From contig KV423994.1 of the NCBI GenBank assembly GCA_001632435.1, forward strand, positions 62,001 to 126,000: a stretch of 64,000 bases of DNA, given 5' to 3'. This document shows positions 10,967 to 22,962 of this stretch, piece after piece. How positions within the stretch are numbered: the first letter of the stretch is position 1; every line of letters starts with the position of its first letter. The translations under genes and the position numbers were made by a program. The DNA comes from Calocera cornea HHB12733 (lineage: Eukaryota; Basidiomycota; Dacrymycetes; Dacrymycetales; Dacrymycetaceae). Below the pieces are notes generated by a model. The model was not told where the DNA came from, ran no database searches, and saw nothing but the letters and a program-made list of their open reading frames with translations.

Positions 10967-12109
10967 CCTGGCTACAGTGGATTCTTGAGAGCCCGGCCGG
11001 GCCCTGAACTCCGTGGTTGGCGCGGACCCGGTACATCACTCTCAACTTTATATGTTCGGCGACGATGTTTATGCTTGGATCAACACGGACTACATATCTC
11101 ACTCCCCTTTCTTTCTACAACTCACTGGCTCTACAGTACCACATACACATTCCCTCCAGTCCCACTTCTTAATGCCGCTCACCCTTTCTTTTCTCCCTCC
11201 CTGCAATCAGACGATCCAGAGACACAGACACTCGGCGCTCGTGAGTTGATGATGGACTCTTTGCATACCTCTACTTTCAATCTGCCATCGGGGACTCTCC
11301 ATTTATCTTACGACCACGTCTCGGACGAATACTGGAGGATTGGGCGCTGCAGACGATTCATTCATGTTGTATGAGGCTCATTAGATGGACAGGAAGGTAC
11401 AGGTCGGGGTCAGCACGGTATCGTCTAGCTGGAGGGGGAGGCGGGGAATGGAATCGCTGTTCACTGACGGCATAGGTTACACATGTGACTGCGGGGCATG
11501 GGGTGAGCTCCAGGAATGCTCCGCCAGATTGCCCGTCGCCAGTGCGGCGCGTAAATGCCAAGTCGCCCGACTCAGCAACAGCAATTGAAAGCTAGAATGC
11601 CCTCTCGGTGTCATGCCTGACACGTCAGTCTGGACACGTTGCAGCGCTCCAGACCTCTTCCTGTCACTACCACGATGGACACTTTCAGGGATGGATCAAA
11701 ACGCCAGAAATTGGATCTCTGGATGAAGCTGCGCTTGGTGCTTGATCTGATGGCCCGCACTGTTGCTCAAGGCGCACCGCATGAGATTGTAAAGAGGGAC
11801 AGGGGCCGCCTCATCGTCGTTGAATGTAACCCAGCGAAGGAGGGTGGTTTCCCGGGATCTGTGACTCTCTGGGATGGGCATACTGTATCACTGATTTGGA
11901 AGCAGACGATGAACTCAATGGCAGGCCACAGGGTGCGGAGCCGAGGACAAGCCACACGGAGCCGCGGAGTAGCGGAGAAGCGGGAAAGAGCACGCGTTGG
12001 GCACGCGTTTCGTCCCCGCCGTTCCCAACGGGCCCTACAGGAGCCGAAGTGGATTTCGTTCATACCCGGCCAGGTTGATGTCCCCCTCGCCCCTCTGATA
12101 CACCACACA
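10967..12109. other. Intergenic region upstream of AVL9
   Basis: About 1.1 kb without a recognisable gene. An open frame runs from 11639 into the AVL9 start in the same phase, but its composition is unlike a protein and it matches no family, so the start at 12110 is preferred. Confidence 0.5.
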
Positions 12110-15100
12110 ATGGCCCTCGACCCGCCCACACTCGACAACGTCCACCCCGCCGGCCGCACCCCCTTCGCCCCCTTCGACGCCTTCGACGCTGATCAACAGG
12201 AGGCGGACGACGACGAGCTCGAGTCGGAGCTCGACGACGCCCAGTCCATCTCCCTCTCCACCCCGCCCCGCTCACCCCGCACAACCTCCGCACGGCCCAG
12301 CTCAGCACTCGTGCACACCCCACCGGACGGCTCGCCGGGCCTCGCCACGGGCACGAGCGCCCGCTTCTTCCGCGAGCCCGACACGGACGCGGACGCGGCG
12401 CTGGCACGCGAGCGGGGCGACGTGCTCTGGCATGGGGGGGATGGGATGGACAGCGCGCTCCCCTCGGCCGCCTCTGCAACGTCCCACTCGCGGCTGCTCG
12501 ACTCCCCGCTCACGCCCTCCGCCTCCGCCTCTGCCTCTGCCCCAGCCCCGCACGCCTTCGACGCCTCCTCCCCGACCCCGCACACGCCGCTCTCCTCGCG
12601 CCTCTCCCACATCCTCACCGGCAGCCCCAGCCCCGCCCCGCTCGCAATAGCGACGATGCCCGTCCCGCGCCCGCGGCCCGCCTCGCTCCCGCTGACCTAC
12701 ACCCGCGGCGCGCTGATCCTCGGCGTGCTCGTCATCGACTTCAACCACCTCGTCGGGCCCAAGGTCGAGTTCGCCGTCCCGCCCGCGCTCGCCGCCGACG
12801 AGCACATGTGCAACATCCTCCCGTTCCTGGCCCTGCCTGATGGCGCCCATCTGGTGAGTCCTATTCCTATCCCTATTCCGTGCTTGGGCACGGCCGTGGG
12901 GCGCCGTGCTGAATGCATGTCTCCGCGCGCAGAGCAGCGAAGACTACTGCTACTTCCACCTCTCCTCGTCCGACCTCTCGCCGGACGGAACACCGCAAAC
13001 GATCTTCGGCATCTCGTGCGCCCTTCCCCCTCCCCCACGCCGCTCCGCCCCCCCTCTAACAATCCCCAACCTGCAGATGTAACCGCCAGATCCAGACGTC
13101 CCAGCTCACAAGGAAGGCCGCGGACGTCACGCGCTCGACGGTCCAGAAGGCCGTCGTGGTCCTCGCTTCGAAGCCCATCTTCGGCCCGATACGCGACAAG
13201 CTCGGCGTGGTCACGCGCGCGTACTTTAACCAGCTGTGAGTGCACACCACACCACCCATGCCCGTGGCCTGTGGGTGGGGCAGATGGGAGGAAGGCTGAC
13301 ATGATCTTTGTTTGGCGCTCCGTAGGGACTTTGCCGAGACGGACATCCTCGTGGACTTCTACGCGAGCTTGGAGGGCAGCTTGAGCGGGCAGCTCACCGA
13401 GAGCGCGCTGTACATGGGGACAAGCCTGTGAGCCTCTTTGATCTGGGGCTCACGGAGTGTGTGTTGACTGGAGGCAAGACGCGAGTTTGTGCACAAGTTC
13501 AGGCACAAGACCCTGGTGTTGCTCAAGATGCTCATGCTGCAGAAGAAGGTGCGCTGAGGTGTATGTGGGTGGGTCTGGGGAGGCGGATGCTGACCAACCC
13601 CGCGCTCACTCGCGCTCCCGCTGCAGATCATGTTCTTCGGCCAGCCCGTCGAGACGCTCTGCACGTACCAGTACTCCCTCGTCTCACTCATCCCGGGCCT
13701 GCTGGACCACCTCTCCGACTGCGCCTCCCCGGCGCACGACCGGCGGGAGAACGACCACGAGCGGCCGTCCGAGCTGCGCACCTCGGACCGCCTCTCCCTC
13801 CTGCGGTACCTCGGCCTGCCCCTCAACGTCTTCGGCAAAGGCGCCTTCTTCCAGCCCTACCTCCCCCTCCAGGAGGTCGACATGCTCCGCGAGGCCGACG
13901 CGTACCTCTGCGGCACGACGAACAACATCGTCACGCAGCAGCGGGACAGCCGGCCGGACCTGCTCATAAACATAGAGAGCATGACCTTCGAGTTCGCCGA
14001 CCCCAAAGTCGAGCGCGTCGTCGCGCTCACCTCGGCGGACCGCAAGTGGATGGACGAGATCGTCAGGAGCGTGCAGGAGACGTGGGTCGAGGACGACCCC
14101 AGCCGGCCCGTGGGCATGCAGTAAGTCGAGTCCAGCCGCCTTGCTCTCTTTGCACGAGCTAGTGTACTGTAGTTGCTGATCGGACCGCCCGCAGGTTCCT
14201 CGGCAGCGACGACTTCCTCCGCGCCAAGTTCGAGGACTACATCTGCTCCGCCCTCTCCGGCATCAAGTACGCCGACTTCCTCGCCAAGGGCGCAAAGACC
14301 GACGGGCTCATCTCCGGCGCTCGTGAGTCCCTCCCCTCCCTCGCCGCTCCAGCCACCGCGCTGACAGAACAGACCCAGCAGGCGCGACGGAGGTGATTGC
14401 GAGGTTTGGAGAGGCGTTCATATACAACTTCAGGCAGACACGGTGCGGCAGGCTCTGGGATCGCACGACCGACCCGGTGCTGTTCGACATCTGCGAGCCG
14501 AGGTCCGCTGTTCCTGTTTCAGATCGTCGTCTGTCGCGCAATGCTGACGCTTTACAGGCACCCCTGCGATAATCCTCCTTCACTCGCGTCCGATATCGGC
14601 CTACGCCTCACGGAAGGGCTGCACGAGCTCAACCTAGAAGAGCGCATGGCCCCCGCGCGGGAGGCGCTCAACACGGCCTGGACGAGCGGGCTCAAAGCCG
14701 CCGAAGGGCTCCAGGCGGGCATCGCGGCAGGGATCCAATCGCGATTCGGTCCACAACAGGGGTCCTCCACCGACCTGCCCAACACCATGCAGCAGCAGCA
14801 GCAGCAGACGCCACGGCCCAACAACGGCCTCCGGCAATTGAGCCTGGTGAGGGAGAGCTTGGCCCCGGCGTTCCAGCAGGGCGCGAGCGCGGCGAGCGAG
14901 GGCGCCAAGGGCGTCGCGGGCGTCGTGGGCGGGTGGGGGAGCTTTATTGCCGGCCGGGTGGGGCAGCTCTCCCAGCCTGTGCAGTCGCCCACTACCCCTA
15001 CTGGTCCAGTGCCCTCTACGCCTGTTGCGGCCAAGTCGCCCACAACCAGCTTGCGCTCGTTCAGCTTCTGGGAGCGAAAGTCGACGGACGGCGCCGCTCC

Positions 15101-15389
15101 CCCGCCAAGCGGCAGCGGCAGCGGCAACCCGACTCTGCTAGGCGTCAACTCTCCCGCTGGGGGCACCGTGAGTGCGAGAGCGAGCGTGGACACGCAACGG
15201 GAGGGCAGCCAGGGCACGCGCCCGTCCAGCGGGGAGAGGGAGGAGGAGAAGCCGGGTGTGAGCAGGGGGAGCAGCTGGAGCTGGTTGAGCAGGACGAGCT
15301 CGTCGACTGATACGAGCGACAAGGTGCCCGATGGGGAGGACCACGGGGAGGAGCTGAAGGAGGTGGTGGAGGAACCGAAAGCGATCTGA
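12110..15389 (+). CDS. AVL9: AVL9-like late secretory pathway protein (DENN-related)
   Basis: Nine exons (12110-12853, 12933-13015, 13077-13235, 13326-13427, 13479-13548, 13627-14120, 14195-14322, 14382-14502, 14558-15389) join in phase to 910 residues. After an acidic, low-complexity N-terminus (~190 residues), the diagnostic block ILGVLVIDFNHLVGPKVEF appears, then SSEDYCYFHL, FGISCNRQI and ASKPIFGPIRDKLGVVTRAY, which mark the Avl9 family. Yeast Avl9 acts in exocytic cargo sorting at the late Golgi, and the family carries a DENN-type fold associated with Rab regulation. The C-terminal ~230 residues are Ser/Pro/Gly rich with a CAG run encoding Gln (near 14790). The start is chosen because it directly precedes a hydrophilic N-terminus and has a plausible context (CACACAATGG). 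The intron before exon 5 ends in AAG. Identification is confident. Confidence 0.92.
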
Positions 15390-16103
15390 GTGATAGAATT
15401 GAGCCTGGGGATCTGTCGGACGGTGGGCTTGAATCCCGACGTCAGGCGCTGTATCAATATATTGTCCCATTGCATCTCCATGCGTGCCTGGTTTGCAACA
15501 CCATTAGATAGTGGTGGGCCTACAACCCGCAAGCGAGATGAACGGGCACCGCCAGTCGGACCCCGTGACTTCCGGCTGTCCCGCTTCAGGGCAGGCAGCA
15601 TTTTTACAGAACTGCTTGGAGCAGCATACGGGGGATTTCGGTGCTCACCTAACTTCTGTAGGGCTGGGCGTGGAACCTCACTGTACAGTGACTACCTGTA
15701 TGGGCAGTTGTACGTACGATGGGTAGCACCGACAAGCCGGCGGTCCGCGTGACGCGTGAGAACGCGCGACCCTCCTTCGGCATAACATCCGCATCTCGGA
15801 GGTTTCGTCGCGTCAAGCTCATGGTCGTGTTCTCATGACTGGTCGGCCATTGACCACTTCTCGCCGGCCGGCGGCACAGGGATCACTGGGTAACCGTCTT
15901 GTTTATGCTCCTCTCTTTGATACCATGCCGTAACCTCAGGCCCCGATGACCTCCCCGTGACCGATGCTTATCTGGCGCTCTGCCCACGACACATGCGGCT
16001 GGTTGACTACTATTCGCCGCTGAGGGTCAGCATGTAGGGTACAAAAGTGTCTCTCCTCTCATCTTGGCGCACACATTGCCCTCTTTACCCACCGATTCCC
16101 ACT
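15390..16103. other. Intergenic region
   Basis: 714 bases between AVL9 and the hydrolase gene. No coding signal is recognised. It contains the perfect palindrome ACTGTACAGT near 15680. The 3' part should hold the hydrolase promoter. Confidence 0.5.
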
Positions 16104-17363
16104 ATGCAACTCATCACACCGTTCCGCTATCGGTCCCTCCCGTGGACAATCTTATATCTGTCGATGGTTATTCCCAGCACACTGCTCATCCGACTCCCGT
16201 GGTACAGCTTAAAGTATCTGCTCCCCGCAGGACGACCTCGAAAGTCATGGCCCTTCTCGCGCGCTCTGATCGTCTCCGTCATCCGCGTATTCTGCTATGC
16301 AATCTACGACACGGGCTTCCAATTCACGACTACGGACCCAACTATTGCGCCGAAGGACTGGGAGAAGAAGGGATGGGTCTCGGTCCCCCCCGCATCGGGA
16401 GCCATCCAGGGTGAAATTCTGGAACTTGCAAGGAAAAACAAGATCGACACCGAAAACAGCATCAGCGGCTATTGGTTTGGTGAGAGGGGTGCGGACGGGA
16501 AGGCGGGGCAGCCTGCAGCCGAGGGCGAGAAGGTTGTGTTGTATTTCCACTCTGGAGGCTATGTTGTGCGTCCCACCTCTAGAACTGTCGTTGCCAATGC
16601 TGATCATAGACCGTAGATGGGTACCGCAACTGATGGACTCGCGACCGCCGTGGTCAGCGGTCTGCTTTCCATTGACGTTCTGTTCACGCGTGTCTTCTCA
16701 CTCGAGTATCATGTTGCCAAGGCAGCCCCGTGGGACCCTGCTGCACCATGGCCTACCCAGCTCATCGAAGGTGTGGCCGGTTTCTCCTATCTCGTTTCGA
16801 TCGGCTTCAAACCCCATAACATACTCCTTTGTGGTGATTCTTCCGGAGGTCATATGGCTTTTGCCGTCGGACACTATCTTGTCAAGCATCCCGAGACCGC
16901 GCTAGGATCACCTGGCGGACTTCTTCTGCTCTCACCGACGATGGATTTCACCGTCTCTTCCGATGGCCCCGACTCATCCTTCGAGAAGAATCAGGCAACA
17001 GACGGACTGGCCGCAATATTCCAAAGCCAGTATACGGTTTCATCCCTTCGAGGTGAAATGTCGGCAGAAGAATTCGCAGCAGATCCGCTTTGCAGCCCCG
17101 GCGCCCTCAGCGCAACGATTCCGAAGGGCTTCTTCACAGGGATGCCGAAGACTTTCATCCATGGGTGCGATGGAGAGCTTGCCCTGGACTCTGTCGTTAC
17201 GTTCAGAGACCGAATGTGGGAGGACAACGACAAGAAGCAGGTTCAGTACGTGGAGACCGCGAACGTGACCCATGATCTCTTGGCAACGCCATGGCAGGAG
17301 CCAGAGAGGAGAGAACTGCTCGGAGACATCGAAGTATGGCTCCAGAATTTCGAGGCATCTTAG
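16104..17363 (+). CDS. Alpha/beta-hydrolase, HSL-like (hydrolase_3 type), membrane-anchored
   Basis: Two exons, 16104-16565 and 16617-17363, give 402 residues. A hydrophobic N-terminal segment (about residues 12-32) suggests an ER or membrane anchor. The oxyanion motif is FHSGGY (148-153) instead of the usual HGGG. The nucleophile elbow is GDSSGG with the catalytic serine near residue 229. A downstream HGCDGE block carries the likely acid, and NVTHDLL the histidine. Gene, motif order and length fit the fungal hormone-sensitive-lipase-like esterases; the substrate is unknown. The 51-nt intron falls exactly after the oxyanion motif. A decayed relative lies at 25171-26210 on the other strand. 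The next gene converges on it with a gap of about 90 bases. Confidence 0.88.
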
Positions 17364-17452
17364 GTAGTTAACTCTCTCATTCATGTGGAAGGACTCTTCG
17401 GACGATACCTAATATGGGCGAAGAGATGACTTAGTCTTGGAATTCCAGTTGT

Positions 17453-19812
17453 TCAGAGGAACTCCATCAATGCGACGAGTTTCTGAAAGTCGGGTGTCCC
17501 AAGGCCAGTCCTGATCCAGCGCGTGTAAGTTCACGATAGACATTTTAGAAAGGGCACGTACACAGGGTCCCATCCGTGAGTAGCCGGGAAGCCGGTAGTG
17601 TTGCAGCCAAATGAGCTTCCCACGGTACTACAGAACTCGTCAGCATCCAATTGCGAGCATGTTACACTTGTCACGCACATATCATTCAAGCCGAGATACA
17701 GGCGGCTGTATAGTAACGGGTTGAGGAAGCCGAGAGCGGGTTTGCGCTGAGATCGGCGAACATCGTTCAAGAGAGCCACAACCGAAGCAAACGTGGGCGA
17801 AGAAGCGCTCGTGCCTACAAAATATAACATTAGTAGTTTGCGAGAGAACTGCAGTGATAGCCATACCCCCGACGAGTCCGATCTTGGTGCCATTCGAGGA
17901 CTTTACCGTCACTAGTGTTTGTTGTCAGCGAGATTGGAAAGAGTCGAGAGCAACACGATTACAGTAAGCAGGCGCCACGATCTGGAAGCGATCCCCCTGG
18001 GCAGCAACGTCGGGGAACCCACGGCCTGGAAAATGTTATTAGACGTGGGAGTCGCAAAGGGTCTGAGGACATACCCGATGCGTTATACCAGCCTGTAAGG
18101 TCTGACCCGAGCCAAGAGAGATATTTGGACACGGCCTTATCCTGATAGGAGGGACGGCCGAAGAAGTTGGAAAATCCACCTCCGGAGGCGACTACGTATG
18201 GACCATCAGCGAACTTTCCGTAATAGCTCTGGAAATCCATGACGTACAACGTGTGACCGCGACCTCGTTCGGGATATTTTGAGTCCCACCCACACTGCAA
18301 CGTAACATCAGATATCTTATCGCTATGTAGCAGGGAGATGAAACCTGGTGATGTAAGGGCAGGAAGCCGGGAAGTTGGGCAGGAACATCTTCTGAGACAA
18401 GCTACAACACAAGATCAGTAACATCGCGAACAAGAGAAACCACGACCCACTTATTCGGATCGACGCAGAAGCTGGCATTCGCATAGCCCACACCGCTATC
18501 GCCCGAGCTGTACATGAGGGAGACACCGCGTGCTGTCAAGGCCGCCAATCCAGCACAGACGCGCTGGGCATAGTCGATCGGCACCGTGACCTCCTCCGAG
18601 CCGTAAGACGTCGAGAAGGTCGATGGAAGCTGATCATCCGGCAGGGACGAGACGTACGTGACCCAGTCGAGGAAATTGGCGCTCCCAGTCATGTTCGCCG
18701 CGTCAAACAGGTGCGGGCGCGTGCCGCCCGTCTCGTAGAAGGTGATGTGGGTGGGCCAGGTCAGGCCGGTCGTGAACTGGATGTCAAGCGCGCTCTCCGT
18801 CGTCCCGGACAGGTTCGTCTGCGGGTTCGTCCCGTTCGAGATCAGCACGGTCGTGAAGTTGGCGTGGCCGACCGCCTCGGGCCGCTGCAGGGAGAGGAAC
18901 TCGTTCAGGTCGTCCAGGTTCGCATCGTCGCCGAGGTACGCGGCAACGCCAAGATGATCTGTGTGACGGCTCTCAGTGTGCAGCCTTCGGGCAGCAAGTG
19001 GCATGCACGTACTAACTTCGACCGCGCGCGGGAAGTACCCCTCGGTCTTGTACAGCTTCTGCAGGCAGTCGATGGTAACGGTGGTATTGCACGTGCCCCA
19101 CTCGCTGGACGCAGTGCTCAGGTCGAGCGCGGACACATCCTCGTCCGTCATCGGGACGGCGCCGTGCTTGCGCATGATCGAGAAGTCCGTGGTCGGCTGG
19201 ATGGTGTCGATGCTGCGGAATGCTCAGCCGAGGCAGCTCGGAGGTGTATGGAGGGAGCCACGTACTGGGCAAAGAGCTCGTGGGGGATCGAGTACGCCCC
19301 GCTGCGGAGGATCGTATGTCCGTCCTTGTGCCAGATGGAGTACTCCGTGTCGAGCAGCCTGTTGGCGAGCTCGACGGTGACGGTCACGAACGCTGTCTTC
19401 CATCAACACGTCGACAACCAGGGAAAGCTGCCCACTCACCCCAGTCACCAGCACTGCTCCACCTGAGGACCTCCTCGCCCAGCCCGTGATCCGCAAGCCA
19501 CTGCAGCACGCTCGCCCTCGTCTCCTCCTCAGGATGGATCAACCCCTCTACCTCCGCCTGGCTCAGATGCTGTCCATACAGCGTGCTCTCCGGGTCCGAG
19601 CGGAGCATGAGCTGCTCGTGCAGCCCCTCGAAGTTGGACTGCTTGAGCGCGATCTCGAGCGTGAGCGTGCGGTCCGGGCGCGCGGGGCCGAGGTTGCGCC
19701 AGCCGTGCGCGGCCGAGCGGTCCTTGCATGCGTAGCCTGCGCGCTGCTCGCGAGCGGCGAGCGCGAGTGCCGCGAGGGAGAGCAAGAGCAGCGAGCGGAG
19801 AGAACGCCTCAT
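17453..19812 (-). CDS. Secreted sedolisin, tripeptidyl-peptidase type (S53)
   Basis: Eleven exons on the minus strand (19440-19812, 19266-19392, 19013-19212, 18451-18958, 18345-18401, 18251-18294, 18075-18191, 17963-18025, 17867-17911, 17562-17814, 17453-17510) join to 614 residues. A signal peptide (about 1-20) is followed by the activation pro-domain (~170 residues). S53 catalytic residues are visible: the Glu/Asp pair in TESALDIQ (E288, D292), the oxyanion Asp in SSGDSG (D387) and the Ser in GTSASSP (S514). The C-terminal HGWDPVTGLGTPDF block supplies the calcium site and is completed by the last tiny exon. SVGGTQ and FPASCPY blocks also match. Fungal members are secreted acid peptidases that release tripeptides. 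Several N-glycosylation sequons are present. Very small exons (44, 45, 57, 58, 63 nt) make automated models error-prone. Confidence 0.93.
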
Positions 19813-21167
19813 CTTGATCCTGACGATGGGGAGATGGGACGCCTGGGAAAGGCGGCCAGCACGAGCACAGAGCCATCTTTATCGTTTGGAGAAGGCGCGA
19901 AGGGCGTCATAGCAGCGTGAGGTGAGCAGCGATAGTGATCGCCAGAGTGTGTTGAGGGTATTCGTTCAGTCGAGACTGCGTAGGCTTGCCCGAAGGACCC
20001 GTAGACATCCCGAGGCAGAGCATGGCATGCATGCATGGCATGAGCCGTCCATTAGTACGCTTCTCCCTCCCTCCCGCGCAGCGAAGGCGAATGAATAGCC
20101 AGCAGCGGCGTGCATGCCGCTTCGGGCGCCCACTCGACCTTATCGGGCCAGAGGGCAGCGTGCTGAGGCCCGAGGAAGCACGGGGAGCACGCGCCCGGCA
20201 GCCCGCGATCGGGCTCCATTCCAGTCGTCGCGGTGGTGTCGTGTCACTAACAGCATGTCCAGGGCGGATTTCATTGTCGGGGTTATAATAATGGGGACAT
20301 GGGGTGGCTGTTGCATTGCAGAGTGCGTGATCGTAGGGGTTATTTCGTGACCATATTGTTTTTCACTATTCATCGCACCGCACAGCAGCTGAACATCCGC
20401 GCGATACACCCCGGGTTGTTATCCTAGCTCCTTCATCGTCAACATCCGGCCTCTCATCCGGAGCTTCTCGGATTAGCCAAGCATTCCTCTAGAATTCGCT
20501 AATACCATCCCGATGACAAATTCCCCGTTGCTTATGCGTACCAGTGTCGGTGTCTCGGGACAGCTCAAGCCGGTGGATGGAATAACATGCCAGTAACTTA
20601 CTTCATCCTCCGTAGACCCGGAAATTGAGCTCACACGACCCATGTGCGTACAGTACACAGTACGGCATTCACTAGTAGACAGTCCGCACCCAGTACCCAG
20701 TACGAGCAGTGTGATCAATCCAGCTTCTTCCGACGAACCGAAAGGCCTGGTTGTGCCGTCCACTGTGTCATTTTGGTTTTTTTTTCTCTGCATCTACGTA
20801 CACTGAACAGCGCCGAGCTGGCTAGCTAGTAAACGGGCAAGAGGCAAGCGGGAAGACGGGGAAGTGAGTCCATTATGAGAACAGATGGGGAGGGGGAGAG
20901 AGACCGTAGCGAGCGTCTTGTTGGAGCGTGGGAGCGTTGGGGGTGCCGTGAGGGTTGGGTTGGGTGAGAGCTTGATGAGTGCGAGAAGATGGGTGATGAA
21001 CGAGTTCGAGGTGCGTGTGCCCAGTCGCGGGAAGGGGGCGAAAGGCAGTCCGGTAGTGGTAGTGGGCAGCGGGTGCGCAAAGTGGGTTGTAGTTGTTACA
21101 CGATAAGGATAGTGTCCTTGCTGGGCTCTGGCTTCAACGGAACAGAGCCCGCCTCCTGCCCGACAGC
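19813..21167. other. Intergenic region between sedolisin promoter and surface-protein 3' end
   Basis: About 1.35 kb with no recognised gene. It holds a GCATG-rich palindromic patch near 20022-20045, one GTACAGTAC site (20648-20656) and an AT-rich segment around 20760-20790. The left part should be the sedolisin promoter. Confidence 0.5.
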
Positions 21168-22954
21168 CTACTGCCGCGCCGCCCCTGCCGCGCCTCCCCC
21201 CGTGCCGGGGCTCCGCTCGCTCTCGGGGATCATATCATAGCTGGGGGGCACCTCCTCGCCCTCCTCGTGCTCATGCACAGCCTCGACGAACCGGCCGCCA
21301 TCCCGATGCTGCACGACCTGGGTGCCGTCGGAGAGCATGGAGCCGTCGTCGGACATGTACGCGCTGGTGCGGGACGTCGGCGGGGGGGAGGCGGCGGAGG
21401 GCGATGTGGGCGGGGGGGAGGAGGAGGGCGCGGAGGACGTGGGCGGGGTATAGTACTGCGCCGGGGCTTGCTGGCGCGCTGCCAGCGCCGCTTGGCGGTC
21501 GGCAGCTGCCTCACGCGCTTTGGAGTACCGCGCGCCTCCCACTGCACCCGCAGCGAGGCCCGCCACGTCCGGGTTGGCCACGGCGAACCGGGACCCACCC
21601 GCGTGCGGGGGCGAGCCGAGCGCGGTCATCCCTCCGTACGCCTGGCTGGGCGCGACGCCCTCGCCCGTGCTCTCGCTCTGCACATCCGGGTGCGTCTCGG
21701 GGTACCGCGAGGCAGAGTCGTCCGACCCGCCGCCGCTGCGGCTCCCTCCGCCTTGGGAAGCAGCGAGCGCGCCGGCAGTCAGGCCAGCAGCGGCGGGGCC
21801 GTACAGGCCTTGCGGGGGGTAGGGCTGCTCAGGCTGCTGGTTGTAGTACCCCTGTTGGTGGGGGTACGCTGCGCCGCCAGCGCCAGCACCGGCCATCCCG
21901 GCGGTTGTGACGCTCCCGCCGTACTGGGACATGGCCGGTTGCCCGCCGGGCCCGTCGTACCTCCACGGCTGGGCCGCCAGGCTCTGGTCGATGACCGTCC
22001 CTCCCTCTCCGGCCAATCCGCCCGTGGCTGCCCCCGCGTCCAGGGCCATCCCCGGCGCCTTGACAGGCTTGTGCACCACCGTCCGGTCAGGGTCGAACAT
22101 CGTATCCGGGTCAAGAGGCTCGTCCCGCCTGCGCGAGCGGCGCATGAGGAAGAAGAGGATGAGGGCGACGATGGCCAAACCCGCCACACCGCCCACGACG
22201 CCGCCGACGATTGCGCCCGTGTTGGTGTGGCTGCCTGAGCTGCTGCTGCCCGATGTTTGCGTGGCGTACGGGAAGGAGGTGAGCAGGGTGTGCAGCTGGC
22301 CGGCGGAGTCTGTGTAGACGGTCACTATCTCTGTGGAGGCGAGGATGGTGACGCCTGGCGTGGTGGCGGCTGCCATGCTGGTGGAGGACACCGACTGGAG
22401 GGACTGCTGGGATTGGAGGGAGGACAGAGACTCGCCCGAGAGGGAGGCGATGAGGGAGGAGGACTGGTCCGGCGGGAGGGAGGCGAGGCTGGTTGACTGC
22501 ACGGAGGCGACGGAGGAGCCGCTGAGGAGGGACTGGAGGGAGACGGACGCGACCGAGGCGAGGGAGGCGGTGCTCTCTACCGACTGGGTGAGGAGGGGGT
22601 TGCCCGTCGGGGTTGCGGATTGGGAGGAGACGGACTGGAGGGATGCGAGGGATTCGGTGGAGAGGACGGACTCGGTTGAGAGGACGGATTGGGAGGAGAG
22701 GGAGGCGAGGGCGGCGGTCGTGTCTGGTGCTAGGGAGGAGGAGGAGGAGGAGCTTGTGCTCGAGCCGGAGGCGCTGTCGGAGGAGTTGGAGGACATGTTG
22801 GTGGGTGATGCTGGAGATTGGGAAGGGGCGGGGGAGGACGAGGTGGTGGATGAGGTGGTGGTGGAAGAGGAAGAGGAGGAAGAGCGGGTTGAGGACGGGG
22901 TTGAGCGGGATGAGGATGAGGACGTGCCTGAAGAGGATGAGCCTGAGCTTGTTC
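21168..22954 (-). CDS. Ser-rich single-pass surface protein with PPxY tail (paralogue of 8588-10966; 5' end unresolved)
   Basis: A continuous frame on the minus strand, with an ATG at 22796 giving 542 residues. Ser-rich coding continues in frame upstream to an acceptor (TTAATCAG) at about 22954, so a first exon, perhaps with the signal peptide, is probably missing. The ectodomain has SLAS/SLQS/STES repeats (about residues 30-150). A glycine-rich TM helix (VGGVVGGVAGLAIVALILFF) follows at about residue 190-215, then MRRSRRR. The cytosolic tail is S/G/P/Q rich and ends with VVQHRDGG and EVPPSYDMI, a PPxY motif at 517-520. The same two tail motifs in the same order occur in the 8.6 kb gene (IVQHLDGG, ELPPRYDQI). 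A WSC/Mid2-like sensor role is an inference from architecture; PPxY is a known ligand of WW domains such as those of Rsp5. Confidence 0.72.
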
Positions 22955-22962
22955 CTGATTAA

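Noticed and set aside
11639..12109. In-frame upstream extension of AVL9
   Set aside because: Sequence is not conserved-looking and the ATG at 12110 has a good context directly before a typical Avl9 N-terminus.
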